Shown piece by piece: positions 1 through 40,110 of a DNA stretch of 64,000 nt (position 1 is the stretch's first letter; each line of letters begins with the position of its first letter). Where the stretch lies: the NCBI GenBank assembly GCA_022577435.1, contig JAKOON010000027.1, positions 3,494,122 through 3,558,121 on the forward strand, written 5' to 3'. Source of the DNA: Embiotoca jacksoni. Taxonomy: Eukaryota > Chordata > Actinopteri > Embiotocidae. The notes beneath the pieces were generated by a model. The model was not told where the DNA came from. It saw nothing but the letters and a program-made list of their open reading frames with translations, and did not search any database. The position numbers were made by a program, and so were the translations under genes.

Positions 1-931
1 CCATGTTACTTGGCCTGCTAAGCCAACCTTCCCAGTGTTTGTCTTTCTACGCTGTTCTTTTCTCTCTCTGCTCTCCCCTGACTCCTACCGGTCGAGGCAG
101 AGGGACGTCCTCCTCTCAGTCTGGTTCTGTCGCAGGTTTCTTCCTGTTAAAAGGAAGTTTTTCCATCCTGCTGTCTCCAAAAGCTTTCTGTTGTGGGAAT
201 TGTTGGGTTTCTCTCCATAATATTGAAAACTCTCGAACTTGAATGTGATTTTGGCACCATACAGAGTAAATAAATTGATATTGAATATGTTTCTTAGTTA
301 CATCAGATAATTGCAGATTTGTAAAGAGGGTCATGACGTGTGTTTTTAATGACATCATGTAAATAAAGGTGTTTATTAAGGTGTCATAGTCTTAGATATT
401 ACATTTAAAAATCAGAAGTGCACGAAACTCAAAATTAAAAACACGAGTGAAAATGGATGTAAAATAAAATGATATGCACTAATGAACACAATAATGGTTT
501 GTGGCTGTAGGCAGGTTGTGTGTGATGATACATTTCCTTTTCTAGTGTAACTCCTGGAACGGTATTGTATGAGAGTAAAAGCTATATTATTATCTGTTTG
601 ATTCATGTTCCTTTTTTTAATTGGCTCTGCCTTTTTACTAGACATCATAACAAATTGCAAATTTTATTGTATTTTTGCTATTTATTTGTAAAATAAACAT
701 TTGCGTTCTTCCCTCTCTCCGTGAGCTCTTTTGGAATTTAAGTGTACATGTTTTAAAATAAATTCCTAAAATTGATTTCACTCACATTTCCCCCCTAGAT
801 TACACAGTCCTCATTAAAACATGGTAAAAACGTCAGTTTCCTTACCGGTTCACCTGAACTGAAAACAACACGTTTCTTTAAAAAAAATTAAAAAAAAAAG
901 GAGGGGAAAACATTTCCCCGCTTCACTGTAC
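1..931 (-). other. Intron of twnk before the unseen last exon(s)
   Basis: After the donor at 931 no further Twinkle coding sequence can be found down to position 1, so this is intronic on the minus strand. It is AT-rich and contains an interspersed repeat at about 60-290. The remaining last exon or exons must lie outside the window. Confidence 0.7.
60..290 (+). repeat. Common teleost interspersed repeat (retrotransposon 3' tail type)
   Basis: The block GGTTTCTTCCTGTTAAAAGG, followed by TTGTTGGGTTTCTCTC and a run reading GATTTTGGCACCATA...AAATAAATTGATATTGAA, resembles a very abundant teleost repeat that ends in a GGCGCTATATAAATAAA-like tail. The family is recognised from memory of this sequence pattern. 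I am not certain which non-LTR element it belongs to. Confidence 0.55.
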
Positions 932-1114
932 CTTAGCGGAGCCAAAGATGGAGGCGGTCTGCAGCTCTCGGTCGTCCTCTTCCTTCCTCGGGTGAATGAT
1001 CAGAGTGACGTGGCAGCTGCTGTTGGTGGCGAACTTCCTGAAAACCCCAATAATGTGGTCCTGCACCGCAAACCTGGATCACAACGAATAACAATGTATT
1101 TCCTTCATTCATTC

Positions 1115-1149
<35 letters not shown>

Positions 1150-3291
1150 CAGACAAACACGATGGACATTATTATCTTAACTAGAAGTATATCTCATACT
1201 CACTTGTCTACCGAGAGGTTTTCTTGTCCCATCATGAACTGCAGGTTGTCAATGATGACGTGGTTGATATCGTAGAGGTAGACAGCGTGTTGCATCGTGT
1301 CCAGCACCGCCCTGTAGACAGCAGTAGGAGAAGGCTCAGAAGGTCACGCTTCCCAACAAATGAACCGATCAAAGTGTGAACTTGTTTTGATTCCCGATTG
1401 GACTCACTTGATGTTCTGCTGCCCGTGAAAAGTCATGAAGTAGAGCGGCAGCTCTTCGAACTTGTCCGCCCAGAAGTCGTACTGCTCCAGGTTCTCCTCC
1501 AGCCTCTGCATGGCGAACTGCGTCAGCATGATCTTGGCCAGACGCACGTTGTTGATCTCGAAGCTGCCCCATAACGTGTTGACGCCCTGCATGCAGAGGT
1601 CCAGGGCCAGCTCACTGATGAAGGTGGTCTTCCCACTGCCTGTAGGACCTGGTTAAAAAACACATGATGATGGTAAAGTGTACGGGGTGGATAAAAGATG
1701 ATAGAACAGATCATTTTATGTTGTTTTTCACTGCTTGGGCTTTGAAACTTCCGGATCATTTACACGGTACCTGTGAAAACAGTCAGCTCTCCCTTGCGGT
1801 GTCCCTTCAGGATCCTGTTGAGCTCCAGAAACCGGGTCCACTTCACTCCGGCCACCTGGTCTGTGTTGAGCAGCTCCCCGTACACGTCCTCTCTGAGCTG
1901 CTTGAAGGACACTATGGACTTGTGGGCCGCGGGGATGGAGGCTTTGATAATGCGGCTTAAGTTCTTGCCCTGGGCCAGCGCCTCCACCGGACACGGCTGG
2001 TACTCGCCGGGCCGCACCAGCGAGCAGCGCTTCAGACCCAGCTTGCGAGAGAAGATCTTGGAGGCCTCCCAGGAGCGGATGTCTCCTCCCAGCCACAGCG
2101 TCACCCGCTTGAACTGCTCCAGGTAGGGCAGCAGGATCGGCGGGAGGCAGCTGACCCCGCGAGGAAGAGCGACACTGGGGAGTCCCGTGGCCTGACTCAC
2201 AGCCAGAGTGTCCAGCTCATGACCCGTCACCACCACTTCAGAGTCCAGGCGGCCCACCAGCGGGAGGCCAAACAAGTTGTAGTAGGAGCTGCACTTTGGG
2301 ACGGTCGCTTCATTATAAGTGACTTTCTCGTCGTCGGACCTTTGGGCCGACAGGAGCTTGATCCCCTTCAAGGAGGACTCCGGTCCACCGAACCAGGGGA
2401 AAACCAGACTCTTCGTCGGCTTGAAGAGCCTCACACCAAACTTCTTGAGGGTTGCGTGAGAGATCTTTGTGATCTGAAAAAAAACCAAAAACGTTGATTC
2501 ACATTATGATTCTGTGGGGAAACTAACCCTCAGGCCATCTTGAGATGGTTTGCAAACATCTGGTTAATTCTAACTTAAGAAAAAGGAAAACATAATAAAA
2601 TGCAAGATCATAAACAAATTTAACATCCAAAATACCAATTCACGCTCAACAATACCTGGAACATGGTTTTAATCAGCTGAGCTTCGTCCTCGGGGATGTC
2701 GGTGAGGGGCACCGAGCTGGACCAGATACTCTGCACCTCCCTCAGCTCCCACTCCCTCTCCTCCTGCTCCTCCACGCTCTCCGGATACCCCAGCAGCACG
2801 TGCGGGCTGAGGAAGTCCTGCTCCTCCTTCTGCATCACCTCCAGGCAGTCCTGGAGGTCCTCCCAGCTCCCCTCCACCAGCGTGTCCATGCACAGAAACT
2901 GCCCGGTGGTTTTGTCGACGAACAAGGAGAAGCCGTCCCTCCGGTCCGACGAGTCCACGAAGATGCTCGGGATGTGCAGGCAGCTGTAGCCATCGTGGAT
3001 GGGGATATCTTTGGAGCGTAGATACAGCTTGATGTCTGTGACCGTGATGGGGCTCGCGGGGAACTCCACGGTGGACTTGGCGTCCTTTTTGTAACCCCTG
3101 GCCCGAGTGTGTGCCAGGAAGCAGCCTGCGGACGGAGGTTTTAGGACACTCGGAGCCCCAGCAGGCCTGTGAAGGAGCCTCTGAGCGAGAAGTCTCAAAC
3201 TTTGGGATGAAACGTGTCTTTGGTGGAGAAACCTCGAGGCTGCCACCTGCATGAGGCAGGCGGTGCCCTTCAGCAGCAAGCCTCTCCACAT
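932..3291 (-). CDS. twnk: Twinkle mitochondrial DNA helicase (3'-truncated by window edge)
   Basis: Replicative mtDNA helicase, a phage T7 gp4-like hexamer acting in the mitochondrial matrix. Coding exons read on the minus strand: 3291-2656, 2473-1771, 1648-1408, 1311-1204 and 1073-932, all with GT-AG borders and matching phases (1830 nt, 610 residues). The start at 3291 (MWRGLLLKG) opens an Arg-rich, acid-poor stretch of about 45 residues typical of a mitochondrial targeting peptide. An N-terminal primase-like/TOPRIM-like region and linker helix follow. The Walker A motif GPTGSGKTT lies at residues 447-455, with its Gly codon split by an intron. Walker B, HVIIDNLQFMM, is near residue 548. 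HVTLIIHPRKE lies in the last visible exon, which ends in phase 0 at GCTAAG|GTACAG. Human Twinkle is about 684 aa, so roughly the last 75-100 residues lie beyond position 1. The gene is head-to-head with mrpl43. Recognition is firm; exon limits are inferred. Confidence 0.95.
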
Positions 3292-3315
3292 CGGTTATCT
3301 GGTCAGCGCATTGAA

Positions 3316-3600
3316 CCTGCAAAAGACACGACGACACGAAGAAACATCAGCTTAATACAACATCAAGCAAAGTCACAAAGACTGTTTTTGGGGCGACCTT
3401 GCCCCAGTGAGGCAGAAATATCTCTATATTAGTTTGGTCATACAGACACAAACCGGACGTGAAAACTAGTGTGCACGTATATGGAAGACTTCACTCAAAA
3501 ATAAATGGCGTTTACTAAAACAACAACCTCCAGAAAAGCAGCTTACTGGCTCTGATGTCTGTCCTCATCTTCCCCCCATGCTCCTCTGTAACCCGGGCTT
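3316..3600 (-). other. twnk: Probable twnk 5' UTR splice and upstream exon
   Basis: Upstream of the twnk ATG a good acceptor (TTTTGCAG, exon beginning at 3316) and a good donor (CCA|GTAAGC, exon ending at 3547) suggest a non-coding leader exon of roughly 3547-3600 spliced to the first coding exon. The leader carries short upstream ATGs that all terminate before the main start. This is inferred from splice signals alone; the transcription start is not visible. Confidence 0.4.
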
Positions 3601-3964
3601 TTCGGTGCGTCTTCAAAACAAGTCCGTGTGAAAGGCAACGAACTGGAACGATTCAATTGGGAAATTACATTTATGTCTAGCGTGTATTTACTAATATTTA
3701 CATGTAAAAAAAAAATTGGATAAAATATAATGTGACATTTAACATCTTAATTTGGTGATGGAATACGTTTTTATTGCGTAGTTTTATTTTTGTTTAATCG
3801 TCACGTCGAGGTGCATGTTCCCCCCCGGAACTTTGTTTTCCGACGGACTGCGCTGTACGCACGCCCGTCCAGTCGTCCTCTGTGAGTTTCGTAGCTGTTT
3901 AACGTATTTAACTGGTTTATTTTTTTTTATCAGCGGTTTTATTTGTTAAATCGCCAGTTAAACG
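3548..3964. promoter_or_regulatory. Bidirectional twnk/mrpl43 promoter region
   Basis: The divergent starts of twnk (3291, minus) and mrpl43 (3965, plus) share this interval. It contains CCGGAA at 3825-3830, the core of ETS-family sites (GABP/NRF-2) that are frequent in promoters of nuclear genes for mitochondrial proteins. A CpG-bearing stretch follows at 3836-3900. The middle (about 3650-3790) is AT-rich and unremarkable. No TATA box stands out at either start. The head-to-head arrangement is also known in human. Promoter activity is inferred from geometry and the ETS core. Confidence 0.6.
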
Positions 3965-5372
3965 ATGACATCCAGAGGGACGCCGAGTCGCTTCCTGAAA
4001 AGTGTCCTGCAGAACGGCGTCGGTCGGTACGTCTGCCAGCTGAAGCGAGTCTCCCTCATCTTCTCCAAAAAGGGCCAGAGCTCGTTGGGAGCCAGGTAAA
4101 GAGAAAAAAAACAAACAAAACCAGACGGATGCAATGCTTTTATGTACATAATCTTACAGTTCTCCTCTCGGTAAAGCGACAGGAATCGCGGATATTGTAG
4201 GAGAGGAGTTTAATCGATTACTTATTGCCCTGATAAATAAAGGATTTCTATTCTGAACAGCTGTAGTTTCATTTACAAATACCCGATTATTATAGCTTCA
4301 TTTATTACTGCTGATCTTATAGTTACTATTATATTATGTCATATCGTAGGTATCCCTCACATCTAAGTATAAAAGCATCCAGAAATGTATACTTAAAGTA
4401 ATACACCATATAATCTGATTATTATTACTCATGTATTAACCTACAAACACCTTTTAAATGTTATATCTTTTTTTGCTATAGTTTAATCTGTAAAAAAAAA
4501 AAAAAGTATCATCATTTCCAAGCAGTTCATGCATCTGCCTGTAAAATTTGACGTTGTGTAAAATGGAAAAATTGAAGTAAAAAAAAAAAAAAGCAGCTTC
4601 ACAGTACTGTACCTGTGGTAACTGTTGTCTTCTTCCTCTTCAGGGACTTTATTGAGGAGGGAGTGGTGGATTATGCCAAGAAGAACCCTGGAACTGTTGT
4701 GTATGTGTCTCCTCAGCCCGTCAGGGTACCAAAGATAGTTGCAGAATACTGTAAGTACTCCCGACTGAACCTGAATTTCTGTCTTCGTTGCACGATATTA
4801 TTTTTCATCTCTAAAGCGTATATCGTGCAAGAGAGCCGATAAAAAAAAAATTAAAAAAATTATAGATGTATTGATTGATTGATGCGTAAAGAATGTGTGG
4901 CTACTGGAATTGGACAATAAGGCTTAACATGAGAAGTAAAGAAGTAGAAAAGCGGTGAAGTAGCGCTCTTTGATACTGCAGGGGGCAGTACAACACCACC
5001 TCTACCTCTTTCAGGTAGAAGTTAAAAGGCACTGGGGGGGGGGGTTCACATGACTCAGTTCATTAGTGTCACTCAAGACTCATAAAGTTTCATGTTTGTA
5101 GCTGTTCCCTTCAAAGTCACTCAGTGATTTTCTTCTTTTTCCCCCATCTGGCAGTAAACGGCGCCGTGAGGGAGGAAATCATCACGAGCAAAACGTCTCC
5201 GCAGATTTCGGAGCTTCTGACCAAGCTGACCGGTCAGTCCGGCCTGGAAGTCATCCGCATCCGCAAACCCTTCCACACGGACAGCCCCAGCGTCCAGGGC
5301 CAGTGGCACCCTTTCACCAACCGGCCCCCGTCCATCGGCCTCATCAGACCACAGAAACACGACGCTGAATGA
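3965..5372 (+). CDS. mrpl43: Mitochondrial large ribosomal subunit protein mL43
   Basis: Protein of the mitochondrial 39S ribosomal subunit, with an L51/S25/CI-B8 thioredoxin-like fold. Three coding exons are 3965-4095, 4644-4750 and 5155-5372 (456 nt, 151 aa plus stop), with phases 2 and 1 at the junctions and GT-AG borders. The N-terminus MTSRGTPSRFLKSVLQNGVG is basic and starts at the first ATG of the exon. The second exon encodes DFIEEGVVDYAKKNPGTVVY. The third contains LNGAVREE and the highly conserved block IRIRKPFHTDSPSVQGQWHP, and ends in TGA at 5370-5372. The length is close to that of vertebrate MRPL43 short forms. It is divergent from twnk and convergent with sema4g. The product call is firm. 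Confidence 0.96.
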
Positions 5373-5700
5373 GAACTGGCCAAAATTAGAGTCAAGAACA
5401 TTTGGACGTTTCCGAAAGAATTACTGCTCAACTTCCATTTCGTCTTAAATGTCTGACATCTAAATTAAATCACAGGTCAGGCAGTTCTTCAGTAATTAAT
5501 GTCTTGGATATTGTCTTGAGTATTTTGTTTTGCTTTTACCCTCCTGTTTACTGGCAGCAGCGAAAGCCACTCGCAGAGAGACGTGCAGAGAACCGGCTCT
5601 GAATGCCGCATTTGAATAGACTCCACCAGAGGCTTGTCAGCCGGCATACTAAAAAAGCAGATAACTGTTTTTAATCTCAAGGTTATTTGAAGATTTATCC

Positions 5701-5706
5701 AATAAA
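5701..5706 (+). terminator. Candidate mrpl43 polyadenylation signal
   Basis: The first canonical AATAAA after the mrpl43 stop lies about 330 bp downstream, giving a plausible short 3' UTR. The cleavage site itself cannot be seen. Confidence 0.5.
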
Positions 5707-6120
5707 TGCAGGATTCTGCAGGACATGGAGGTTTGTATGAAATAATAATAATAATAAAAAAAAGAAGATATTCTTTGTTGAAGTGATTTGTGGAGTGGTG
5801 TTTAAATTTAGATTTTCCTTTTGAGTTGTGTCGGAGCAGCTTGTCAGAGGATCAACAGAGCAAAACTGATTGCAGTTGTTCTGTCTGCATCATTAAGTTT
5901 GAACTGATTTAGCTGCAGCTGAAACACTTCAGACATGAAAAGTATCAGCTTTTTTTTTTTTTAATTTTGTTTTACCTGTATGTCACGGGGAATGTTTTTA
6001 GCACTTTAATATTGAAACTTGAAGGTGTCCTTCCTTGCTGCACATCCTTAAAACGATCCAGAGCTTAAATGAACATGACAGATGGTTGTGTTGATAGCTT
6101 GAGGGACAACCCTTAACCTT

Positions 6121-6121
<1 letters not shown>

Positions 6122-6163
<42 letters not shown>

Positions 6164-6164
6164 C
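6122..6164. repeat. (TG)n-(GA)n microsatellite
   Basis: About 14 TG units pass directly into about 6 GA units in the spacer downstream of mrpl43. Confidence 0.95.
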
Positions 6165-6932
6165 TGTCCTCTGCATACAGGCTGTAAACGCCGAACTCAC
6201 AACTCCTCCAGTGGGCGATTTGTTCAAATTCAAACGAGGCTGATGTTGGCGAAACTACCAGCTGCTTTCTTTGCAGTTTCTCGACCTGAATTCATCTTTT
6301 TATTTTGGACTGCGAAATGCGTCCAGCGTCGACCTCAGCGCTGTTCCCAACAAAACAAAAAAACACACAGATACTATACAGCCGAAGATCTTTTCATCAC
6401 ACGAATACAAATAAGCACATAAGAGTGTATGTTGGCCCCAGGGCTGATTGATGGCTTCTAATCTGCTGGTATATAGCGTATAACTCTGGCCACAGGAAAT
6501 GGTTCAGCTAGTTGTGAAAATGTATGTAGAGTCGGGGAGTGACATGACTACAAAGGATGGTGATGAGGCTCTCTGCGGCAGCGCACTGCACTTGCTCTCT
6601 CCCATATACCTGTACTTTAGCATTTTAGATAAAAAAAAATTATAAAAAAAAAAGCCTCAGACATAAATACAGTTTTAATAAACGATCTGCACATTTTAAA
6701 ATCTCCAAATGTCAACTATAATTAAAGTGTACAGTCAGGAGCATTACAACATGAGGAGGATAAAATGTGTTATTTCCTGCATTTGAATTGATCTATTACA
6801 GATATCACACCCTGATGGGAAACAGGCACAGCTTGACCCATGCCAGGACATTAAAGGCTCTAAATAAAATTGCTGTTGCTAAGTTACAGTCTTTAACGCT
6901 GCTCCGAAAATGGTAATTTCCGACCTCCCTCC

Positions 6933-6933
<1 letters not shown>

Positions 6934-6967
<34 letters not shown>
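6934..6967. repeat. (CA)n microsatellite
   Basis: About 16 uninterrupted CA units. Valine/cysteine-rich reading frames over it are artefacts. Confidence 0.95.
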
Positions 6968-6969
<2 letters not shown>

Positions 6970-9900
6970 CCCTGTCAGAGCCACTGTGTATGTATATAAA
7001 TGACTGTGCGGGTGACGTGGGATCCGTCCCCAGCGGAGGACAGCGGCCTCGCCACGAGCTAAAAACAAACCGGGTATCGTGTGGCATCTGGAGAATTGAA
7101 CTCAGCGTGGACATGTTCTGCATGTTATTTCATGAGTTCCCCGTCCCCCCCCCCGTCCCCCCCTCAGGGCTGTTGACAATGAGCAGGGTTTTTTTGTTGT
7201 TGTTTTTTTTTTACACCAAGCTGAACATAATGCAAATCGTTTTTTTTGTGTGTGCAAACGCCAGTGGAAATTTTAATGAACTGAAACAAACAAACATGAG
7301 ACTCAACATAAGAAAAAAGTCTCTTCCTGTCAACAGCAGGTGGTTTTCACTATCTTACAAGAAGCAGGGATGTCACTTTTCTGAGAAGATCACATAGATA
7401 TAAAGTTCAATTATCTACATACAAAGAAAAATGTAAAATCATACAGAACCAACTGGATGGGAAGCGTCACAGTTTACAGAAGGACACGACATGACTTTAA
7501 ACAAACAACAGTGCAAAATGTGAACTCTACTTTCTTTTGGCCAACACAAACAGAAACGATGTCCTCCTTACGTAAACTGCAGGATGTAATTAGTGTGTTT
7601 CACTGTGGGTTTGTGTGCAGGTGAATGCAGCCGACGTGTTATCTATTTAACCTAAAGTCCGTCGTGCAGTACGCAGTGTGTGTTGTAAACAGATTGTGTG
7701 AGAGTGAAGCAGCAGCAGCAGCCAAAGATTCAGACGAAGCTCCAAACATGTTCACGATTGTCCACAAATGGATTATGAACATGATTGCGGGAATGTTTGT
7801 GTAACACGTGGTTAGAAAACAGTAAGACGTTTGACGCTGCAAGCATTTAAAAAAAAAGTCAAACTTGCAATGAAAAGTAAACTGATAAAAAAAGATTTCA
7901 CACTTTACGACTTTCGATTTAAATAAAACACTTCAATGAATCACATCTATAAATTAAGCATCGGTTACGAATCCATACTGATGTTGATTAGCGTTAACCT
8001 CTTAGCATTTTAAGCACATTAAAATCTAGGGATGCAGAATAATGTTAAAGCTTACGGGAAATGTGTGCGACAAAAACATCATGTAGGAATGTGAAGTGTG
8101 TTAAACTGCTGCAGAAAATCTCATCGTCGCTCCCATCCTCACGTTTGCAAAAACACAAACTTGAGTGCTCTTTTAAAAAAAAAAACACTCTCTAATTGAT
8201 TAGGGGGCCATCGAGGCCATTTGTAAACTCAGCAGGGTCCTTGAGAGCGAGTGTGAGCGGAGGGAGTAATAGATGATGCTGTCACGGAGAGGTGATGAGA
8301 CGGGGAAATAAAAAAAGAGGCAGCGGCGAGGGAGAGCAAGAGGATCACCGAAAAGACTAAAAATATATCTTACAAAACGCTGAAAACATGCAAGGGCATA
8401 CGAGCTTTTGGCAACATGTTCAGCTGTCCTGTCATCTGTTGTCTGGCCAGCACACACAGGTCAGGCTGAACGCCCTCCGAGGTCAACCACAGCGGATGTT
8501 AAATGGTCCAGAGTGGGAAAAGTTTGGGCAGCAGTGTTGACCTCTTTGCCTAAATTCAGTTTTTCATCCACATGTTTTCCCCTAAAGCGTGAAAGATGTC
8601 CAAAACATATGTCAATTTAGTGGGATTTCCAAATGTGTAAAACAAACCAAAAAAAAACAACCCACATCAACTGCACACAGAATATAAGAACGAAGGTACA
8701 CAGTGAGGAATAGACCAATTAAAGACATTCATTTCACGTGCAAAAACTCATGGGACACGTGAGTTCGTGCACATGTGAAACATGTACTTAACACATTGGG
8801 GAAATAAAACTGGGATCAAATGTGGTTCGGTCATGTGTAAAGGTGTTCATACACTCGTTCCAAAAGGCTGAAATGTCAGAGAGATGCTCTGAAATGTACT
8901 AACGTGGGTGAAGGGGATATTCATGCAGCCAGATAAGCACCCTGAATCATATTTTTATGGGCCTTTAATCACGCGTCTGCGCCGGGACATTTACCGGTCT
9001 GCATAGAGTGCACCGCCTATATAACACTCGGGGTGCTTTTACGACCGAAAACCTGCAAGTGCCGACTCTCCCTCGACCCCCTTGCATCGTCATCTGCACG
9101 GCTAACCAGGACACGCGGGTCAAATGTCCTCCGCAGAGACGACAACGCTCCAACAACAAAGCGCCTGTCCTCTGTCGGTGGAGGTGAGCCAAACGCTGCT
9201 GTTACCGTCGGTGACGCTGTGACAGATGCACGCTTGCAAGTCACCGTAGGTGGGGTGGAGGTGTAGGAGGAGGGGAAGGTGGGGTGGAGGAGGAGGGGAA
9301 GGGGGGGGTGGGGGGCTTGCTGCTGCCGAGCCGCAAGAGCTGATTCAACACTTCGCAGGAAAGACGAGATTTTTATTTACCGCGTGCAGCGGCACATTTA
9401 CAAACCACTCCCACATTCAATTTTTTTTTTACTTCCCTCCGAGTCGTACGTGTGCCGTTTAATCATAAGCACCAAGGAAATACTGTAAGCGCTGCAGTTC
9501 TTGTTGTTTTGGCATCGCACTGATGTCAGGTAAACACTGGTGGGGAGGGAGGGGGGTGGGGGGGGGGAGAGAGAGAGAAGGGGCTGCATGTGTGAAGGTC
9601 CTCGTCCACTATTGGACAAACCCTGCAGTGCCGTTTTAAGACCCTAAATGAAAACCATTGTTTTTTTCTTTGACACATTGCAATAGCCGGCATGAAACTA
9701 TGAGCTGGAAGTCTTGACAGGAGAAAGCAATATCTGCAACATGTAAAAATGTTAATCCAGAAATATAGACTTAGTGTAGGTACGATTTGGGGCGTATAAA
9801 TATAGAGCAACAAATTTCAGCTTTTTCTTGACAGTATCTCCTCCGTTAGTGTGTATTGTGGTTTCCTCTCATCCTGCTGAGCCCTGGCTGGCTCCTTTAA

Positions 9901-10740
9901 CACGCCTCCTTTCATACTAATTTTATCTCTTTTCTCACAGATGCAAAAAAAAAAAAAAAAAGAAATACAGAAAGAAAGAAATTCAGTCCAAATTTGCTAC
10001 AGGTGTCTTCATTGGCACAACACATTGCTACTAACAGCTGCAACAGTGATGTAATTATTGCTATTTACATGAGGGAAACGAAAAAGAAAGAAAGAAAAAA
10101 AAAAAGAGCGGTTCAAATAAATACGCCGAAATGTAGGATTTGTCTGAACGCCAGCGCTTCTCATGCACTCTTATCAAAGCTGGGCTGCTAACGTGATACT
10201 CCAAACCAGAAGCCTGTATCCCGCTTCTTGCAACGATTGCGCGGCTGACGACGGAGAACAGGAGCTGCGGTAATAATTGTTCTTTTGTCAAGCAAACATG
10301 TCAAAAATGGAACAGGTTTCTGACTGTGAAACGTGAGAAAGTACGACGGGCAATTTTCCTCTACTTTCTGACAATGATGAATCCAAAATATGATTCTGAA
10401 AATTATCATTAATTACAGCCCTGCAATGGATTTTCTGTGGATAGAAAGTGCTCAAAAAAACAGTGTAATCCTTTTCTGCTTCACTTCCACTTGTCGGTCC
10501 ATATGCTCAGTATTTTGGAAGCGTGATCATTTTGTGAAAATACAGATAAACACACGGCTTCCGTTCAAGCTTGTTCAAAAAGATAAAATACCTATACATG
10601 CTCTGAGATTACTGCATGTCCAGAAAAAGATTGGATGATTGGTATTATTACATTTAGAGGGTTGGCGTGGCTCCGAAATTGGACGATTAATACCTGCTGA
10701 TTCATCCCGAAAGCATGAAGTGTTTTTTTTGTTGTTTTTT

Positions 10741-10746
10741 TTTATT
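10741..10746 (-). terminator. Candidate sema4g polyadenylation signal
   Basis: TTTATT on the plus strand (AATAAA on the minus) is the first canonical signal below the sema4g stop codon at 11603. Another lies at 9372-9377. Which one is used cannot be told from sequence. Confidence 0.3.
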
Positions 10747-11602
10747 TGTTGTTCTGGACCGTGTGACACATTTGTGATCTTTACCCTCCATCCTTTCTCT
10801 CCAGAACAAACAACAGTTTTAAATCGTCTACTTTTCACCATCAGAAGAGATTATTGTTCCGATTAGTCCGGTCCACAAATGCACTCACAACAGGAGCGAC
10901 CGCGTGCAGACGTGAGGCCTGGACCACGCTGCCTGCCCGGCGTGGGCGCTGCCTCCGACCAGCTGCAGGTCACACTGTTGATTCAGCGAGTTTCTCTTTG
11001 ATGGTGGCCCACCGGTACAGTATTTGTTAAGGTTCAACATATGATGAGCTGTAACCGAAAAGCAGGCACGTGGATTTTTTTTTTTTTGACACACTGAGAC
11101 AGAGGAGCGACACAGGCAGTGTGTCACAGGTCCTACGGTTAGCCGCGTAACGATGCACCGAAGATACAGTTTGGATGGAGTATCACTTTAACCTCAGCAG
11201 AGGTCTAATATTACGAAGACTTCTTGTCTGCCTCCACCTGATTGATTTTTTTTTCTTTACCCATTTTGTCACCCGTTTTGCCTTTTTGTGTCTACACTGA
11301 GGTAGCATCGCCAAGCTCCCTTCTTATCTGAAACCTATCCGTGCAAGTCTGTGGCCAAATCTTTCCACAGCTCCACTTTTTGAATAGCAAGTAAGTGTTG
11401 TCCATCATGAAAAGTGAAATCACCGACCATTCGTCACAGGAGACACAAGAGGCTGCACGCGACCTGCAGGTACACCGACCGACACCGGGTAAATAACAGC
11501 AGCGTTTTCATTACAACAGTCAGTCCTCCCCACAACTAACGGGTCACCGTTGGGGGTAAAAATAAATAACTGTGGGGACAAAGACGGAGAAGGGGAAACG
11601 TC

Positions 11603-39398
<27,796 letters not shown>

Positions 39399-39779
39399 CT
39401 TGAAAAACCGCAGACCCGCGTCGAAGCACAGCCTCGAAGCACAGCCTCGCTTGCACTTAATTTGTTGTGCACTAAACAAAAAGTGTGTATCTGCGGGGCC
39501 CGGCTGCAACCAGATGCAGACTCTTTGATTATCCTCCAGCTGAGAGCTTACTCAGTCTCTGCAGAGAAAGAGAAAAACAATTTGTTTAACCCAAAGAGAA
39601 ATGCTCCAGCATACCAAACTATGCTGTTGCATTGAGGAGGAACTGGAGCTCAGTCACTTTAAGAACAAACCGTGCGTTTGCAGAACAAGGACTCTGCTAT
39701 CTGAGTGCGACAGTACTGTGCACGTTGGTAATATCCAAACTCTCACATCCTTCAACTTAGAAAAAGCCTTTTAGCAAAA

Positions 39780-40110
39780 TGCACTTAAAAGTAACAAAAG
39801 TAGTCACATGCAGAAAATCAACTCTGGTGTATTATAATATAATAAATAAATCAATTGGGAGACAAAATAAAGCTCATCCCAGCAATGCAATGCATTTATT
39901 ATTCAGAATCAACAGTGAATATAGATTTTAAAGGAATCTAGTGGATTACATAGTGCAGTATTTCTCTTAAAAAGTAGTGAAGCATAAGTCTAAAATAACC
40001 AAAAACATACCTCAACTGTATCTAAGTACATTGCGTGAGTAAATGTACACGGTTACTTTCAGGCATTCGTTAAAAGTACAGACGTGAAGTGTTAGAAAAC
40101 AACTGAACAG
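39780..40110 (-). repeat. Probable fragment of the TTTACTTAAGTA-rich teleost repeat
   Basis: The end reading ACCTCAACTGTATCTAAGTA then GAGTAAATGTACACGGTTAC is the inverse complement of the usual starting end of that family. The remainder is heavily decayed. Confidence 0.35.

Larger units (their letters stand above)
5373..11602. other. Convergent spacer between mrpl43 and sema4g, including 3' UTRs
   Basis: No coding exon could be supported. The mrpl43 3' UTR occupies the left end. The right part presumably holds the sema4g 3' UTR, whose first canonical minus-strand AATAAA lies at 10741-10746, about 860 bp after the stop. Otherwise the stretch holds (TG)n/(GA)n at 6122-6164, (CA)n at 6934-6967, and G-rich or A-rich simple tracts near 7140, 9250-9320, 9540-9570 and 9945. 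Confidence 0.6.

Noticed and set aside
3..358. Overlapping short open frames on both strands at the left edge
   Set aside because: They lie in a common interspersed repeat in the twnk intron and do not match the Twinkle C-terminus.
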